A DNA stretch of 64,000 bases from Pterobdella sp. o SKG-2022 (GCA_964035795.1 OZ038325.1:508901-572900); one strand, 5' to 3'; shown: positions 1-12,235, numbered from the stretch's first letter. The notes: generated by a model from the sequence alone, not told the origin. Numbers and translations are program-made.

Positions 1-94
1 ATCCAGGCACCCCTCACAAGTAACAACAAGAACAGTCTGTCATCAAACCTATCTCTCCACCCTTCCATTCATCCATCCACTCATTCATGTATAG

Positions 95-1781
95 ATGCAG
101 CCAAAGTGAATTTGAAGCATCCATGCACCCAACACCAGACATCCATTCAGAAATGCACCACAAGTCCAACTTGGCATGAAAAATTCACCTTTAAAATGGA
201 TGTTAAGAAGGATAACTACATTCTTCTCACTATGAAAAGTTTCAACTTCTCAAACCATCATCCTACCCACTCCCAAACCATCATTCCTCTTCACATCCTT
301 AAGCCTTCTTTGTGGATGCCTCTTTATCCTTCTCTGGTGTGTGTTTGTATGCTTTTTTATTTTGTTTTGCAAGCACCCTTTGAGATAAATTTATTAGTTT
401 GTTGTGAAACTTCAAAAGGAGAACAGTAAGGGAACATCGTAATCTTCAAAAGACCTTTTAAGAAACTTGCTCCAAATATAAATTTTCCTTCTAAAACTTA
501 AGTTTTTTCTTTTCGACAAAATTTTCCAACTCACTCAGAGCACTAAAAGCTCCTTTTGAAGTTTCGAATTCTCAAACGTACGAGAAATTTAACGCCATCA
601 CGGAAAATTTCAAAATAATAAAAATAATAATAAAAATAATAATAACAATAATAATAAAAAAATATTGTTTTGCATTATTACAACCGTTGTTGCATATTTC
701 ATTATTAAAAGTATCATTATTTTTATTATTATTTCATGAATATTATTTTTTATTTTTATTATGGCAATTACAAAAAAACTGCAGCTGCCTCAGGAAGCAG
801 AATCAGGTTTCCTTCTCTTGTCCTTCAACTTCCTCTCCAAGGTCAGCTTGCTTTATATTAACAACAACAATAAGTTTGACAACATCAACAATAACATCAG
901 CAATGATTTCAACAACAACAACAACAACAACAATAACAACACTAAGTTCAACAACAACAAAAACAAAAATATGTTTAACAACCTCAACAATAAGCTCAAC
1001 AACAAAAACAACAAATTCAACAACAACAACAAAAAAAACAACGAATTTATTATTTTTATTTTTAAATAGTATCATCATCACCTCCTCATAATGATGAAGC
1101 TCATCACCATGACCACCCAGGCAGGCAGGTTGAACGTGGGTGTGATGAGGGCAGCAAATCTCACACAAGTTGACCCCTGCCATCCAGACGGTGTCTCCAT
1201 CAATATTATGCACCTCATTAATATTCAACATCTCATTAGTATTCATGACGTCATGAATATTCCCTACGTCATGAACACTCATGAAGGGATTAACCTTAAC
1301 GACGTCATGCAGATCTCATTAATTTCATGAATATTATTTATTCAATATATTTTTTTGAAATGACGTCATGAGTTGTTTATCGATCTACCACGTGACAGAT
1401 TCTTACGTGAAGGTGGTGCTTCTGGAGGGAGAGAAAAGACCGAGAAGCCGGAAGACAAGATGGGTGACGTCAAATAACCATCCCAGATATGAGGAGTGGT
1501 TGAGTTTCGATGTGGCAGGCAACAAAGTTGACAAAAGCAGTTTGTTGCTGAGTGTGGTGTGTAAGAGGAAGGGTTGTTGCAAAGGAGTGAAGAGCAGTTT
1601 CAAGAGAGGTATCGTGGTGGGCAGAGTGGTGGTGGGTGGGTGTTGTGTATGCAAGAGTTCAAAGAAGCAATGGAAGAGCTTAGGAGGGTGTGAGCAAGCC
1701 ATACTGCCCCAGTGGTACCCTCTGTTGAATGATCAGGTGTTTAATACCCGGTACTCCTCCATCTCATCTCTCTTGTACTGA
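95..1781 (+). CDS. Synaptotagmin-like double C2-domain protein, C-terminal part (5' end outside window)
   Basis: Membrane-trafficking C2 protein. Traceable exons are 95-238 (C2A strands, motif SPTWHEKFTFKM), 785-841 (linker into C2B, GFLLLSFNFLSK), 1121-1190 (GRLNVGVMRAANLTQVD, the start of C2B) and 1399-1781, running from DSYVKVVLLEG to the stop. Phases close between 785-841, 1121-1190 and 1399-1781. The C-terminus QWYPL matches the Q-W-H-x-L ending typical of synaptotagmin C2B. The exon for the end of C2A, between 238 and 785, was not found. The third C2B loop, where synaptotagmins carry calcium-binding aspartates, is Cys/Lys-rich here (CKRKGCCKG) and lacks them, so C2B is probably calcium-independent. 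It could instead be a Slp, Doc2 or B/K-type tandem C2 protein. Confidence 0.75.
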
Positions 1782-3124
1782 CACCACTCCATCTCATCTC
1801 TCTTGTATTGACACCAACCTCCCTACACCAGCCCATTCTTCTACCCACACCACCTCCATTCACTCAGCACCACTGAGGGTCTTCATAATCTTGTTTTTCA
1901 GCTTCAAAATCATATTTATTCATATTGTTTTGAAATATATTTTTGTAAAACTCATATTACTCTAAACGCGACGTCATATTTATTGACTGGTGAACATTCC
2001 TTGAACAGCAGCTCAAAATTCGGTCTTCATTTTTGCATGTTTTTTGTTTTTTAAAATGTTTGTTTTTATATAGTTATGAGGTGCAGGTATATTTAACTTT
2101 GCAGTCACTCACAACTTCAAAAATGTTTTGTCGTGCTACTAACAGTGTCTTTGATTCTGACATATTAACAGTTCAATACGGGATCTTTGATTCTGACATA
2201 TTAACAGTTCAATACGGGGTCTTTGTTTTCTTGAAGACCCCATATTTATCGTTAATTCCACTTTTAATTCATTTTTAGAAGTATATTCTGAAATAAAACC
2301 AATGTGCATGTGAAAGTTGATAGTGGATCTGAAAGAAGCTGAAAATGCTGATACGTGGAAGTGATAATATGAACAATTTTTTGATAACTTCAATTGGGAG
2401 TAATTAAGTTAACGTTTCAATGAAAAATTATCAATTTTAAATGGATTATTATAGATTTTTGATAAAATTTTGTACATTTTGAACATTAAAGTCTAAAAAA
2501 TATGACTAAAAATGTAATACTGTTTGCAAAAAAACAAGTCACATCAGCCAATCACTCATCTCTAAACAATAACAAGGTCACTTAAAGACCAATAAGAGTT
2601 GGCATAAATATAGAACAACCATTGATATCGAATACTTGGTAAAAAACAGAAAAAGTAAAAATTGAATCTAAAAATAGTACATTTAAAAGTGAATAGCGTC
2701 ACGAAAAGAAGACAAAAATAGCATGCAAAAACTGGTGAAATTAAAAATAGCAAAAAAAATATAAAATAATGTATGCATCACTATTATAAACATTAGTGTT
2801 TATTTTTGCATCAAATTCATTATAACATGGTTTCAAGGCACTGACACGATGCTCAGGCACAAATGTGGTAAAGACCATGGCTCATGATGTCATCACCGAC
2901 TCTAACCCTCCTCCGCACTTCCTCCCCTCACCACCAACAACTATCCTATCTCTTCACTCACATTACCACCTAGTACATCTACATCAGAATCACACCACAC
3001 CAATAACCCACCACACCACTTCACTACCCGACCACAATGCCTCATCTCATCACCACCCGACCACACCCTCACCACCCGATCACACCATCACCACCTGACC
3101 GTACCTCAACACCTGACCACACCA
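1782..3124. other. Intergenic DNA between convergent genes
   Basis: This stretch separates the ends of the synaptotagmin-like and HSPA12-like genes. It has no convincing coding exon. It holds a two-copy direct repeat of about 36 bp near 2147-2222 (TTGATTCTGACATATTAACA core) and a CAC/ACC-rich tract at about 2900-3120. Confidence 0.5.
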
Positions 3125-6100
3125 TCACCTCCCCATGAAATCAACATAAGCTACAACACTAGAATTGTTAGAAACATCTTTGGCGTCTACTTTAATTTCT
3201 GTGTCTCCAAACGTCATCGACACCTCAATCTCCCTCAAACGATTTTTTGCTTGTATCCCTTTTATATCTTCTTGTATCTCTTTTGTATCTTCTTGTATTC
3301 CTCTTGTATCCGGTATTATATCTTCCAATCCCTCCCCCTCCCCTCCACACTCAAGCACAATACACCCACACTTGACCACTCCACCCTCATCCACGTACAC
3401 CACCTTCTCCTCTTCACAACTGTAGATAATCATGACACACTGCTTTTGACCACTCTCGGCCTCCGTGTACCTCCGAACCACTCTTTCACCGTCTGCTCGA
3501 AGCCATACGGAGGTTTTTTTTGATAATTTAATACAATCAACTTCTCTATACATTAAAGTTATGTGAACAAAATACTGATTTTAAATGACGTCACTAACAC
3601 TGTACTGTCTGATTGGCTGTGACGAAAACGTCGAAAATGTCTTTGCACCACTTCACACCGGCTTTGTGCAGCGCCTTATCATTTAATTTTGTTAACTTTT
3701 AAAACTTTTACACAAAGACCAGAACAACAACACAACATTGCCCCTTGAAGCACAAGCACACACCTTATGTTCGGGGTGGACACCAGGCAAAAACCTGTTG
3801 AGAACAGCCACCCCGTAAGTCAGGGGACTCTTCCTCTCCTGCACCACCCTCGGGTCCAGCCCAAACTGCACTGCCCCTAGTAGGTTTCATCATTATGTTT
3901 GAGAGGTGTTTCATTATCGATCTTTTGTCATTCAAGGTACTCTCACATCATTCACTCCATTTGTTATGTGGTTAATATCAGCAGTTGTTGAACTTTAATG
4001 CGGTTAAAAATACCTAGCTCGTATTAAATAGTGATCGGAGGACAGCTATGAATAATCTAGACTCCGCCTCCCCCATAACTCCACCTTCCCCATAACTCAA
4101 CCTCCCCTATAGCTCCGCTCAATACCTTTCATGATGGTGGTGGAAACGTCTTGAGGAATGAGGACAGTCACGTGATCTTTGAACTTCGATCTGACTTCGT
4201 TTTGAAGCACTTGCGACTCTGCGAATCCTCCAACCAGAAACAAAAAGGTCACCCCTGGCGATTAAGTTTTACTTTTTTATTTTTCTTTCAAATTTTGTTT
4301 ATACTTTTCGTTATTTTATTTTGTGATCACCACCAACCCTTAGAGTTGGGGTGGTTAATGACGTCAGCAATGGCTTGCACAATGCTGTTCAAACACTTTT
4401 GAAACATGCGCAACATTATTTGAGGCTGCACTCTCAGCATGCCCTGGTTCGACCACGCCACCCCCTCCATCCCGGCTCTCTTTATCGCTCCCTCCACACT
4501 GCCACCCTGAGATCATTACATCAGTTGTGACGTCAGTGATGACGTATGATTTGTGAAATGTGAAGATTTAGGGATTTTAACAGCGTCCACCTTGACTTTA
4601 CGATAATTCTTGATGAACGAGAAAGGAAGAGAGATGTTGTATGCTTGTTGTTTATCGATGGTGACCGATCTCTTCCTCGCCTCCCATGATGCCATCAGAT
4701 CCACCCATCCTGAAGGGTGTGTGCTCTGGAGGGTGGTGGGTGGAAGGGGTTGAAAAATGAAAAGTGAAGAATGCGGAAGTGGAGGATATTGACGTCATAT
4801 TAGATGGATGTGACGTCATCACCTTGTAGGACAGGATGAAGTCCCAGGTGAACAACTTGCGAAGTAGGTTCTCGAACTCTCCGTCAATGCCTGTGTAATA
4901 AAGGTGATGTCAGAGATAGATGGTGCTAATAGCAAAAATGACATTATTAATAATAATAATAATAAAAACAACCATGATATATTGACAAGGACACCCACCG
5001 ACAGATCCAAAGGGACCTCCGGATGCCCTGTGCAGTTCTTTCAGTCTGCCCTTCTCTATCTGATGTCCACCATCATCATTATTATTTATATTATTATTAT
5101 TATTATTATGACAATCTTTGTTATTATTATTATCATTAATTTGTTTTTATTATTATTTTATTATTGTAGCAAGAACCTCATGTACAGTAATGTCAACAGT
5201 GCCTCCTCCGCAGTCCACCAACATGTATCTGGTTCCTATGGGGTGATGATGATGATGGGGGTGAGGATAATGATAGGGGTGATGATGTAGTTAATGATGA
5301 TGACGATGATTAAGACACAAACCATCTTTATCAACTTGGTGACCGACTGTAGTTTTGATAGGGGTGTAATGTCTGTTGGGTAGAGACTTGTAAGATGGGG
5401 TGTCATCTGGTGAGGGAGGACGGTTGAGAGGTTGGGTTGAAGAAAGGTTGAGTGATAAAGAGGGTTGGTAAAAGGGTGGCTGAGGTATAGGAAATAAGAT
5501 TTTATACTGGCTTAAAAATTTTCTAAAATTCGGTAGTGCTTCTTATTAAGTTAGGAGTTAGTATTAATAGTGTATTCTACAATCGAATCACAAAAGAAAG
5601 GAGATAATACAACGAATCTACTTTTGATGTTGTTCTTATTGAGTGTGAGGAAAGAGGGTGAGAGTTTGGTGGGGTTGGTGCTATCTTTATCTTCATCGTC
5701 ATGGGTGGTGGGGGTAGTGGTAGAAGTGAGAAGGGTGGTGGAAGGAGGAGTGACAAGCTGGTACGTTTTGAGACTCCTGACATAAATGGATGCTGCTTCG
5801 GGCTCTAAAGCGATTAGCACCTGCTCCGCATGCATGCCTGCCTGTCGTTTAATGTCGCTTTGATCATGCTCACAACAAAATCCACAACAAGTACCCTCTA
5901 CAAAAACCCAACAAAAAAAGCAAAAAAAAACAACAAGAACGATAAAAACATCAGAATCATTATTATCGCCACCTTATGAGCTGCTTCTCTCATGAATTGT
6001 TTTGCAGGTCCTCTCCAAATAGCGGGCACTGTTATCACCCACCGAACATCTTTCGGCCAAATTGCCGTCTCTGATTGGTCGGAAAGTTGTTGAAGAGCGT

Positions 6101-7382
6101 GGTTACGAAAGTAACGGAGAGCGTGTACAAAGACCAAAAAAGCAGGATAAACGATGCCATTGGTTGATTTGATGGTGGTTTGATGGTTCAGATGCTGTGG
6201 TGTAAAAGAGTAAAAGGATGAGAGGAAGGGGAAAAGGTGGGTAGAAATTATAATGACATAGTAAAGAAACTTCCTTTCCCCCATCTATTCAAGTCCACCC
6301 AAACCAATCCTTCCACTCCATCAAACAAGTAGCCTTATCCCTTTCACCCCCCCCCCCCTCTCTTCTCGTTTCTCCCACCAATACGACCCCACCCAACTCA
6401 CTGCTTCTGCATGCAAGACCATTTTGAACTTGTCAAAGAACATCCAACCCCTGCTCTCACTCGCCTCCAAGTCATGATAGTAGTCTCGAGCTGTAAAACC
6501 GAAAGAGTGGAAAGAACCATCAGGTCTCAGAAGCAGATTTGTTGCTGTCTTCTGATTCACTACCCCTGGATCTTCTGTCGGTTGTGGTGGTGTGTGATGG
6601 TGTGTTACAAATAGTGTTAAATTAGGATATGTAAAAGTGGTGAATTTTGAAAATTAAATTAAGAGCTTTATGCAAAAAAATTCAAAACATCTATCATTGC
6701 CCCATCCCATCACACTACCCCACAAAAATCCACCACATCACACCCCCTTCCTCATCACACCCTCTTCCTTCCCACATCACTACCCCGCGTTTCTTATCAC
6801 GCCCCACCAACTCACCTCCATCCCATTTTCTCATCACATGTACGGATTGAGGATCGTTCACAAAAGTGAAAGCATATCCGCTATACGTCGTTCCAAAATC
6901 AATGGCGACAATTACTATTGGTGGCTTTGGAGGGTGGGTAGGCTGATGGGGGTAAGTGGTGTGATGGAGGTAGGTGATGGGAGGGGAGACTTGATGATAG
7001 TTAGTGGGCTGTTGAACATTGGTGTTGCTGACGAGCGAATTGGTGTTGCAAGTTGAATCTTCCACGCGCTTGTTTCCTCTTTCCACAAGCCCGAGACCAT
7101 AACTTGCCTCTTTCAACATGAGTAAATATCAAATTAAGCTTGTATACTTTAAAATGTCAGTTCAACTTACGAAAAGCTTCGTGTTATTAGTCAGTTAAGA
7201 AAAGTGTTCCATTTAAATCGTTTTTCAAAAAACTTTGAGCTAGAACTTTTTCCAAACAAACCACTAGTGAGAGGCTGGATGGGGGGTGGTTTCAATGCTT
7301 CGTTGCCTCTTCTTCTGGCTGGTGGTGTTAAGGTTGAGACAGAAGAATTCGATCCAAAGACCTTTGTCTTCAAAATCTCCAT
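3125..7382 (-). CDS. HSPA12A-like: HSPA12A/B-like Hsp70-family ATPase, multi-exon
   Basis: Atypical cytosolic Hsp70 with an actin-like ATPase fold. Exons, read 7382 down to 3125: 7382-7262 (possible first coding exon, spliced in phase), about 7116-6816 ([16 protein letters not shown], phosphate-1 motif), 6574-6402, 6194-5973 ([10 protein letters not shown]), 5841 downward ([11 protein letters not shown]), an exon near 5229 ([15 protein letters not shown], phosphate-2 motif), one near 5040 ([10 protein letters not shown]), one near 4892 ([10 protein letters not shown]), 4725 downward ([13 protein letters not shown]), one ending 4338 (WSNQGMLRV), one near 4247 (LVGGFAES and [12 protein letters not shown]), one near 3885 ([13 protein letters not shown]), one near 3690 (WCKDIFDVF), and 3553-3125 (FGDTEIK, then stop). 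Domain order is that of vertebrate HSPA12A. An alternative start is ATG at 7119. The junction between the last two exons was not resolved. Nucleotide-binding motifs look intact. Confidence 0.88.
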
Positions 7383-7448
7383 AGATTTCTGTCTTTTGCT
7401 GTGTGGGAAAAATAAAAATGAATGGAGAATATTTAAATAACTGTTGTA

Positions 7449-7705
7449 AAAGAGTGGTGGAGAGGTTGTTGTATGAAGTGGTGGAGAGGTTGTTGTATGA
7501 AGTGGTGGAGAGGTTGTTGTATGAAGTGGTGGAGAGGTTGTTGTATGAAGTGGTGGAGAGGTTGTTGTATGAAGTGGTGGAGAGGTTGTTGTATGAAGTG
7601 GTGGAGAGGTTGTTGTATGAAGTGGTGGAGAGGTTGTTGTATGAAGTGGTGGAGAGGTTGTTGTATGAAGTGGGGAGAGGTTGTTGTATGAAGGAGTGGA
7701 GAGGT
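7449..7705. repeat. 24-bp minisatellite, about 10-11 units
   Basis: Near-perfect tandem units GGTGGAGAGGTTGTTGTATG plus AAGT. The unit is a multiple of three, so it gives long open frames on both strands (VVERLLYE; HHFIQQPL). These are artefacts of the repeat. It lies just upstream of the first proposed HSPA12-like exon, so within its 5' intron or 5' flank. Confidence 0.95.
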
Positions 7706-8360
7706 TATTGTATAGAGAGGTAGAGAACAGAGAGGAGTGGAGGGGTTGTTGTCTAAATGGTGGAAAGATGCGCCAAAAGTACTTCGGTTGTGCACTACTT
7801 TAGCTTTTAAATGGATATTTTTACATCTTCAAGTATATCTAGACAAGAGCTTTTCAAACCCCCTGTTGCAGAAAAACCGTGAAATATGTGAGCCAGGGCT
7901 GAAAGTGAAGTGAGATATATAAAATGGCGTGGAGTCATTAAAAAAATGCATGCACATGGCGAACAGTCAAATGTCACGCATATGGGTCTAAATTTCTGAT
8001 AGAACCATTAATCTTAAAAATTCCACGCCACTTGAGATTTTTAATAGTTCATTAAGAGTGAAACAATATATACTTAGGAAAGTTGTATCATTCAAATAGG
8101 CGTTAGCAAAGTTGTATTTATTCGCATAGATAATGCTTGTCTTCACATTTAAAGATATCCCATTCTTTCCAAAAATTGATTTCAGAGAAGACATTGAGGC
8201 GCAGGTGAAAATTTGTTACGTTGGTTGATGTAAATTCTCAGATTGTTCAACGTCATAGCATTAGTCGAGATATTGAAGAGTGGAGTAGGTTTGTTTGAAT
8301 GAGATTGCTATGGATAAAAAACAAACAAAAATAAATTATAATGGCAAGACGATAAAAGAA
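7706..8360. other. Non-coding spacer
   Basis: AT-rich DNA between the 24-bp minisatellite and the retrotransposon remnant. No exon-like segment or structured repeat was recognised. Confidence 0.5.
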
Positions 8361-8364
8361 TTTA

Positions 8365-9052
8365 ATGGAAACCAACCTTTACAACATCACAATCAACACA
8401 AACACCATACCCCAAATATGGAAAACCTCCAAAATCATTCCCATCGCCAAATCCAACAAAAACCCTTCTCTCCCCTCCTCATACAGACCAGTAGCCCTAC
8501 TCTCTCCCATAACAAAAACTCTAGAAAAAATCATCCTCCCACACATCACCACTAATATAATCCTCCCAACACAACAACACGGCTTCAGAGCCGCACACTC
8601 CACCACTACAGCCCTACATCAAATCAATAACACCATACTCACTGGTTTCAATAAAAAAAACCCCCCATAAGACAATCCTCACCGTCCTCGACATGACCAA
8701 AGCATTCGACACGATCAACATCCACCAACTCATCCACAAAATACACAACACATACATTCCTACAACAATAATCAGATTCCTGGCCAACTTCCACCCAGAC
8801 CACCACACTCGCCGCACTCTCGCCCAACTCAGATCAAACAAATCACCTTTCATCTTCTCATACCTCAACAAAATCTCACTTTCATCTCATCCTTCACCTT
8901 CATGTCCACTTTGCCAAACACACATTCACGACACCCCTCATCTCTTCACCTGCCCCAAAATAAGTACCACACTGGGCCCCGAGAGTCTGTGGATTGACCC
9001 CGCGAGAGCGGCTAAGCTTCTCGACCACTGGACGGTCTCGATGGGAACATGA
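8365..9052 (+). mobile_element. Jockey-like non-LTR retrotransposon remnant (ORF2 pieces)
   Basis: Degenerate reverse-transcriptase ORF. 8365-8670 encodes the RT N-terminal motifs (SSYRPVALLSPITKTLEKI and QHGFRAAHST). A frame break at the A/C homopolymers near 8652-8668 moves the frame. It resumes with LDMTKAFDTIN, which carries the FxD region of RT motif A. The frame then jumps straight to the C-terminus, with a Cys/His motif (CPLCQTHIHDTPHLFTC) and the ending GPESLWIDPARAAKLL. The RT palm with its [FY]xDD box is missing, so the copy is 5'-truncated, internally deleted and frameshifted. An A-rich segment follows near 9088-9097. Clade assignment rests on resemblance only. Confidence 0.8.
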
Positions 9053-9099
9053 GGAGTACCCAACAAGACTAGGGTGCTCGGGGTAAAGAAAAAAAAATG

Positions 9100-9680
9100 T
9101 AATGGAAATTCCATAGTAATTGGATGAGAAAGATAAAAATGAAAGAGATAATGGGCTTGTCAACTGGAAAACACTAAAAATGGTAATCGCACTAAAAAAA
9201 TAAAAATATAATAATATTAACATAAAAATATCATCATAATAAACAAGAAAATTGCTCAATGGTGCTACGCAATAATTAATAGTAACGTAAAACAGTATCA
9301 TTCTTATCGCAAAATTATGTAAGCTTTTGGGCAGTAAACTGTGCTATTGTGGACTCCCAAGTTTCAATGCGGCATTTGACAGCCATGACAAAGCGACAAT
9401 GTAACTTTTGCAAGTCTCGAAGAAACAGTGTCAACAGACAGCTATATCGGGAAATTATTAAAGCCATTTTGAGGGGTTTTTGAAAGATTTATGAGATAAG
9501 TTCACTTTTAAACATTAGCTTTGTTTTGTGATGAAGTTGAAATCCTCTCTAAAAATAGACTTCCAAGTTGTTGAATTTCCTTGATAGGTGCATAAGATGT
9601 CGCTGGGAGTGCATTTTTTAATCTGCTTCGCATTGGAATAACAATAATAACAATTATTTCCATGCAAGAAATAAAATAAG
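9100..9680. other. Non-coding spacer
   Basis: AT-rich DNA between the retrotransposon remnant and the stop codon of the 698-codon ORF; probably includes that gene's 3' UTR. No other feature was recognised. Confidence 0.45.
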
Positions 9681-11777
9681 TCACCCTTGGTGCAAAGATG
9701 ATTCTTTGGGCGAAAATAGAGTTAGGAATTTTTTTGAAAGAGTGTTGTGTTTAAGCGGGTCATCCGAATCCTGGTTCACTTTTGGAGTGTCATGGCGGAT
9801 CTTGAACTCGGAAAAGTTGAAGTGTTTCCGGATGTTAAAGGGCGAAGAGCTTAATGAGTGTCTTTTTTCCTTCTTTCTTTTTCCTGTTCCTAACAAACGT
9901 AAAATGGCGTTAAAAGCAAACTTAAAATTTAAAAACAACAACTCACTTTCCAGAGTAAGACCGTCTTGTTGATGATCAGAATGCACTTTTAGTTTCACCA
10001 TAGATATATTAATTTCATCTTCTTTCGGTTGTCGACCAGTCTCTACGGACTTTATGCAGACCTTCTTCAAATCTATGTTTTCTTTTGTTTTCGATCCGGT
10101 GTCTGCTTTTTTATTCTTGTTCTTCTCACTATTATCTTTTTTGTTTGTTCTATTTTCTTTATTAATTTCAGTGCATTTGGGGAAATTCTGAGAATGGTTG
10201 CCAACAAACTCATTTATTTCAGTATCATTTGCACTCTCACCATTGTTTTCCTTACTATCTCTATTTCTATATTCGTCACTTCCACGAGAGTTATTGATAT
10301 TGTCGTCCTTGTTCCCATCTTTATCGACATTGTTATTATTATCATTATAATTGTTATTATTATCATTATAATTGTTATTATTATTATTATTTTTGTTGCA
10401 ATTTTCTTCGATGTTATCCACCAGGATGGATCCCACCATGACATTGGATAGCTTAACATTGTTCACCATTCGTGGCACACTTGTCTTGTTTGGAGGGTTG
10501 TATGTAGAAAAAGCCTCTAACGTAGTGTTCATGCCAGATTCAGTGTTTTTCGGTGGTGTTGTGGTCAGGATGATGGTAGGGATGGTGGTGCTAGAGGAGA
10601 TGGTGGTGCTGGGCATAATGGTGGTGGTAGTTGTGGCCATAATTGTGGAGCTAGAGGTAGTGAGAGTAATGGTATTAGAAGGAGTGGGAGTAGGGGAGAC
10701 AGTTTGTTCACATAAGCTTATATTCATGTTGTTGCTTCTTTTTGAGGTGTTTCTTTCTTCATTTTTATTGTTGTCGATAATATGTTTGATATTATTGTTG
10801 CTGTAGTTATTGTTGTTTATGACATTTTTTTTGTTTTCTTCAACATTCGACAGTTGAACTTCCGGTAGTGTGTCTTGTTGGTATTTGCTCAAAACTTTTT
10901 GTTCCATTAGACTAAGCTGTTGCACCAAGTTTTGGATGTCACAAAGCTGGTCATTCTTGTTTTCCATTACATTCTCTCCACCATCCACAGGCTTCCGCAA
11001 CATGAGAGGAGGAGCTTTATTGCTTTGGGAAGCGCTTGATTTTTTATTTTGTTGTGGCTCACTTTTAACCACATGAATTTTAACTTTTTCAACTTTTTTC
11101 GGAAATGATTTTACAGCGGTAACCTTTTCTTTTTGTTTTTCTTTATTATTGATTACACTTTTCTTTATCAATTTCTCTTCTTCTATTTGATTTCCTTTGT
11201 TTTTTATTCCCCCATCACCATCTTCAACCCTACCCCTCTCAATCCCATCAAATCTTCCACTAATCTCCCTTGTTCCACCACCACCACTGCCACCATCGTC
11301 ATCTTGCCCCCATGGACTTTTCACGAAAAAGGTTTGTGTGGATGGAGACGTGGGACATGAGGTGTTTTGCTGCTTGTAATGCGCAAAAAGATTTGTGGGA
11401 GGGGAAGGATAAAGATTTGACAAGTGGGTTCGTATTTTAGAATGGCCGGAAAGTGGATGGATGGTGGATGAGTGCTTGGTGGTTGACGGTGGAAGAGGAG
11501 GAAGAGAGACAAAAAAAGAACTAGAACTGGATGGAAGGGGTTGGTTTGATGGGGTTTTTAAAGATTTGTTGATGTGTAAAAGTTGTTGTTCTAGTTGTTG
11601 TTTTTGTTGAAGTCCCAAGAGAAGTTGATAGTGTTGTCTTAATATTGCTTCATTGCTTCTGGGTTGGAGGTTGTAGTGCTTGGTGGTGATGGTGGTGGTG
11701 GTGAGGGGGGGAGGGGGTGAGGGTGTGGCGATTGTGCTGACATTCCTTTTCTTGAAGGATTCACTTTTGTAACTCAT
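9681..11777 (-). CDS. Unidentified 698-residue low-complexity protein or large exon
   Basis: By far the longest non-repetitive ORF here, in a genome otherwise split into exons of about 100 bp. It is read from ATG at 11777, directly after an acceptor-like CCTGCGCAG, so upstream non-coding or coding exons are likely. The N-terminus is Ser/Thr/Pro-rich, with a Gln-rich helix (LRQHYQLLLGLQQKQQLEQ) near residue 50. The centre is Lys/Glu-rich, then Thr-rich, then Asn-rich. The C-terminus is basic (RKHFNFSEFKI). A 57- or 63-nt segment at 9946-9884 begins GTGAGT on the minus strand, ends in AG and is a multiple of three. It may be a cryptic intron, in which case the true protein is about 20 residues shorter. 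I recognise no domain. Mixed composition and clean termination favour a real gene. Confidence 0.6.
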   Translation of the reverse strand: MSYKSESFKKRNVSTIATPSPPPPLTTTTITTKHYNLQPRSNEAILRQHYQLLLGLQQKQQLEQQLLHINKSLKTPSNQPLPSSSSSFFVSLPPLPPSTTKHSSTIHPLSGHSKIRTHLSNLYPSPPTNLFAHYKQQNTSCPTSPSTQTFFVKSPWGQDDDGGSGGGGTREISGRFDGIERGRVEDGDGGIKNKGNQIEEEKLIKKSVINNKEKQKEKVTAVKSFPKKVEKVKIHVVKSEPQQNKKSSASQSNKAPPLMLRKPVDGGENVMENKNDQLCDIQNLVQQLSLMEQKVLSKYQQDTLPEVQLSNVEENKKNVINNNNYSNNNIKHIIDNNKNEERNTSKRSNNMNISLCEQTVSPTPTPSNTITLTTSSSTIMATTTTTIMPSTTISSSTTIPTIILTTTPPKNTESGMNTTLEAFSTYNPPNKTSVPRMVNNVKLSNVMVGSILVDNIEENCNKNNNNNNNYNDNNNNYNDNNNNVDKDGNKDDNINNSRGSDEYRNRDSKENNGESANDTEINEFVGNHSQNFPKCTEINKENRTNKKDNSEKNKNKKADTGSKTKENIDLKKVCIKSVETGRQPKEDEINISMVKLKVHSDHQQDGLTLESELLFLNFKFAFNAILRLLGTGKRKKEKRHSLSSSPFNIRKHFNFSEFKIRHDTPKVNQDSDDPLKHNTLSKKFLTLFSPKESSLHQG

Positions 11778-12235
11778 CTGCGCAGGTTTTAAAGATCTTT
11801 AAGCATCGCATTTAATCAAAATTCCAATGTCATTCCAATAACCGTAAAAATAATAAAAACAAAAATAAAATGAATCAAATCTTTTTATTTTGAAATAACA
11901 AAAAAAAACAGCTATTTATCACCCTTTTTTATTTCTCATAAAAATGGTATTCTAATCTTCATGAATATTACATTCATTCCCATCCCTGATAACCGCCATA
12001 ATGCCAGAAAACCATATCTTTCTTTTTTCAACTCTTCTCAACATTCTCTCAACTTCTTTCTCAACATTTCTCAGCTAATCTCAACTCTTCTATCAACATC
12101 TTCTCAACCTCTTTTAACTCTCAAAGCCACAAAAGATATATGAAGTCTTGAGAATTCCAATGCCTCAAATGTTCAACTGATTAATCCCCACAAAAAATAT
12201 TATCATTTTGATAAGCTAGTCTGTAACTTTTCTGT

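Noticed and set aside
687..1282. Asn/Thr-rich ORFs on both strands around 850-1070
   Set aside because: CAA/AAC-rich intronic repeats between two synaptotagmin-like exons.
7433..7795. Open frames of 72-120 codons with perfect 8-residue repeats
   Set aside because: They arise from a 24-bp DNA minisatellite that has no stops in several frames of both strands; no frame is favoured.
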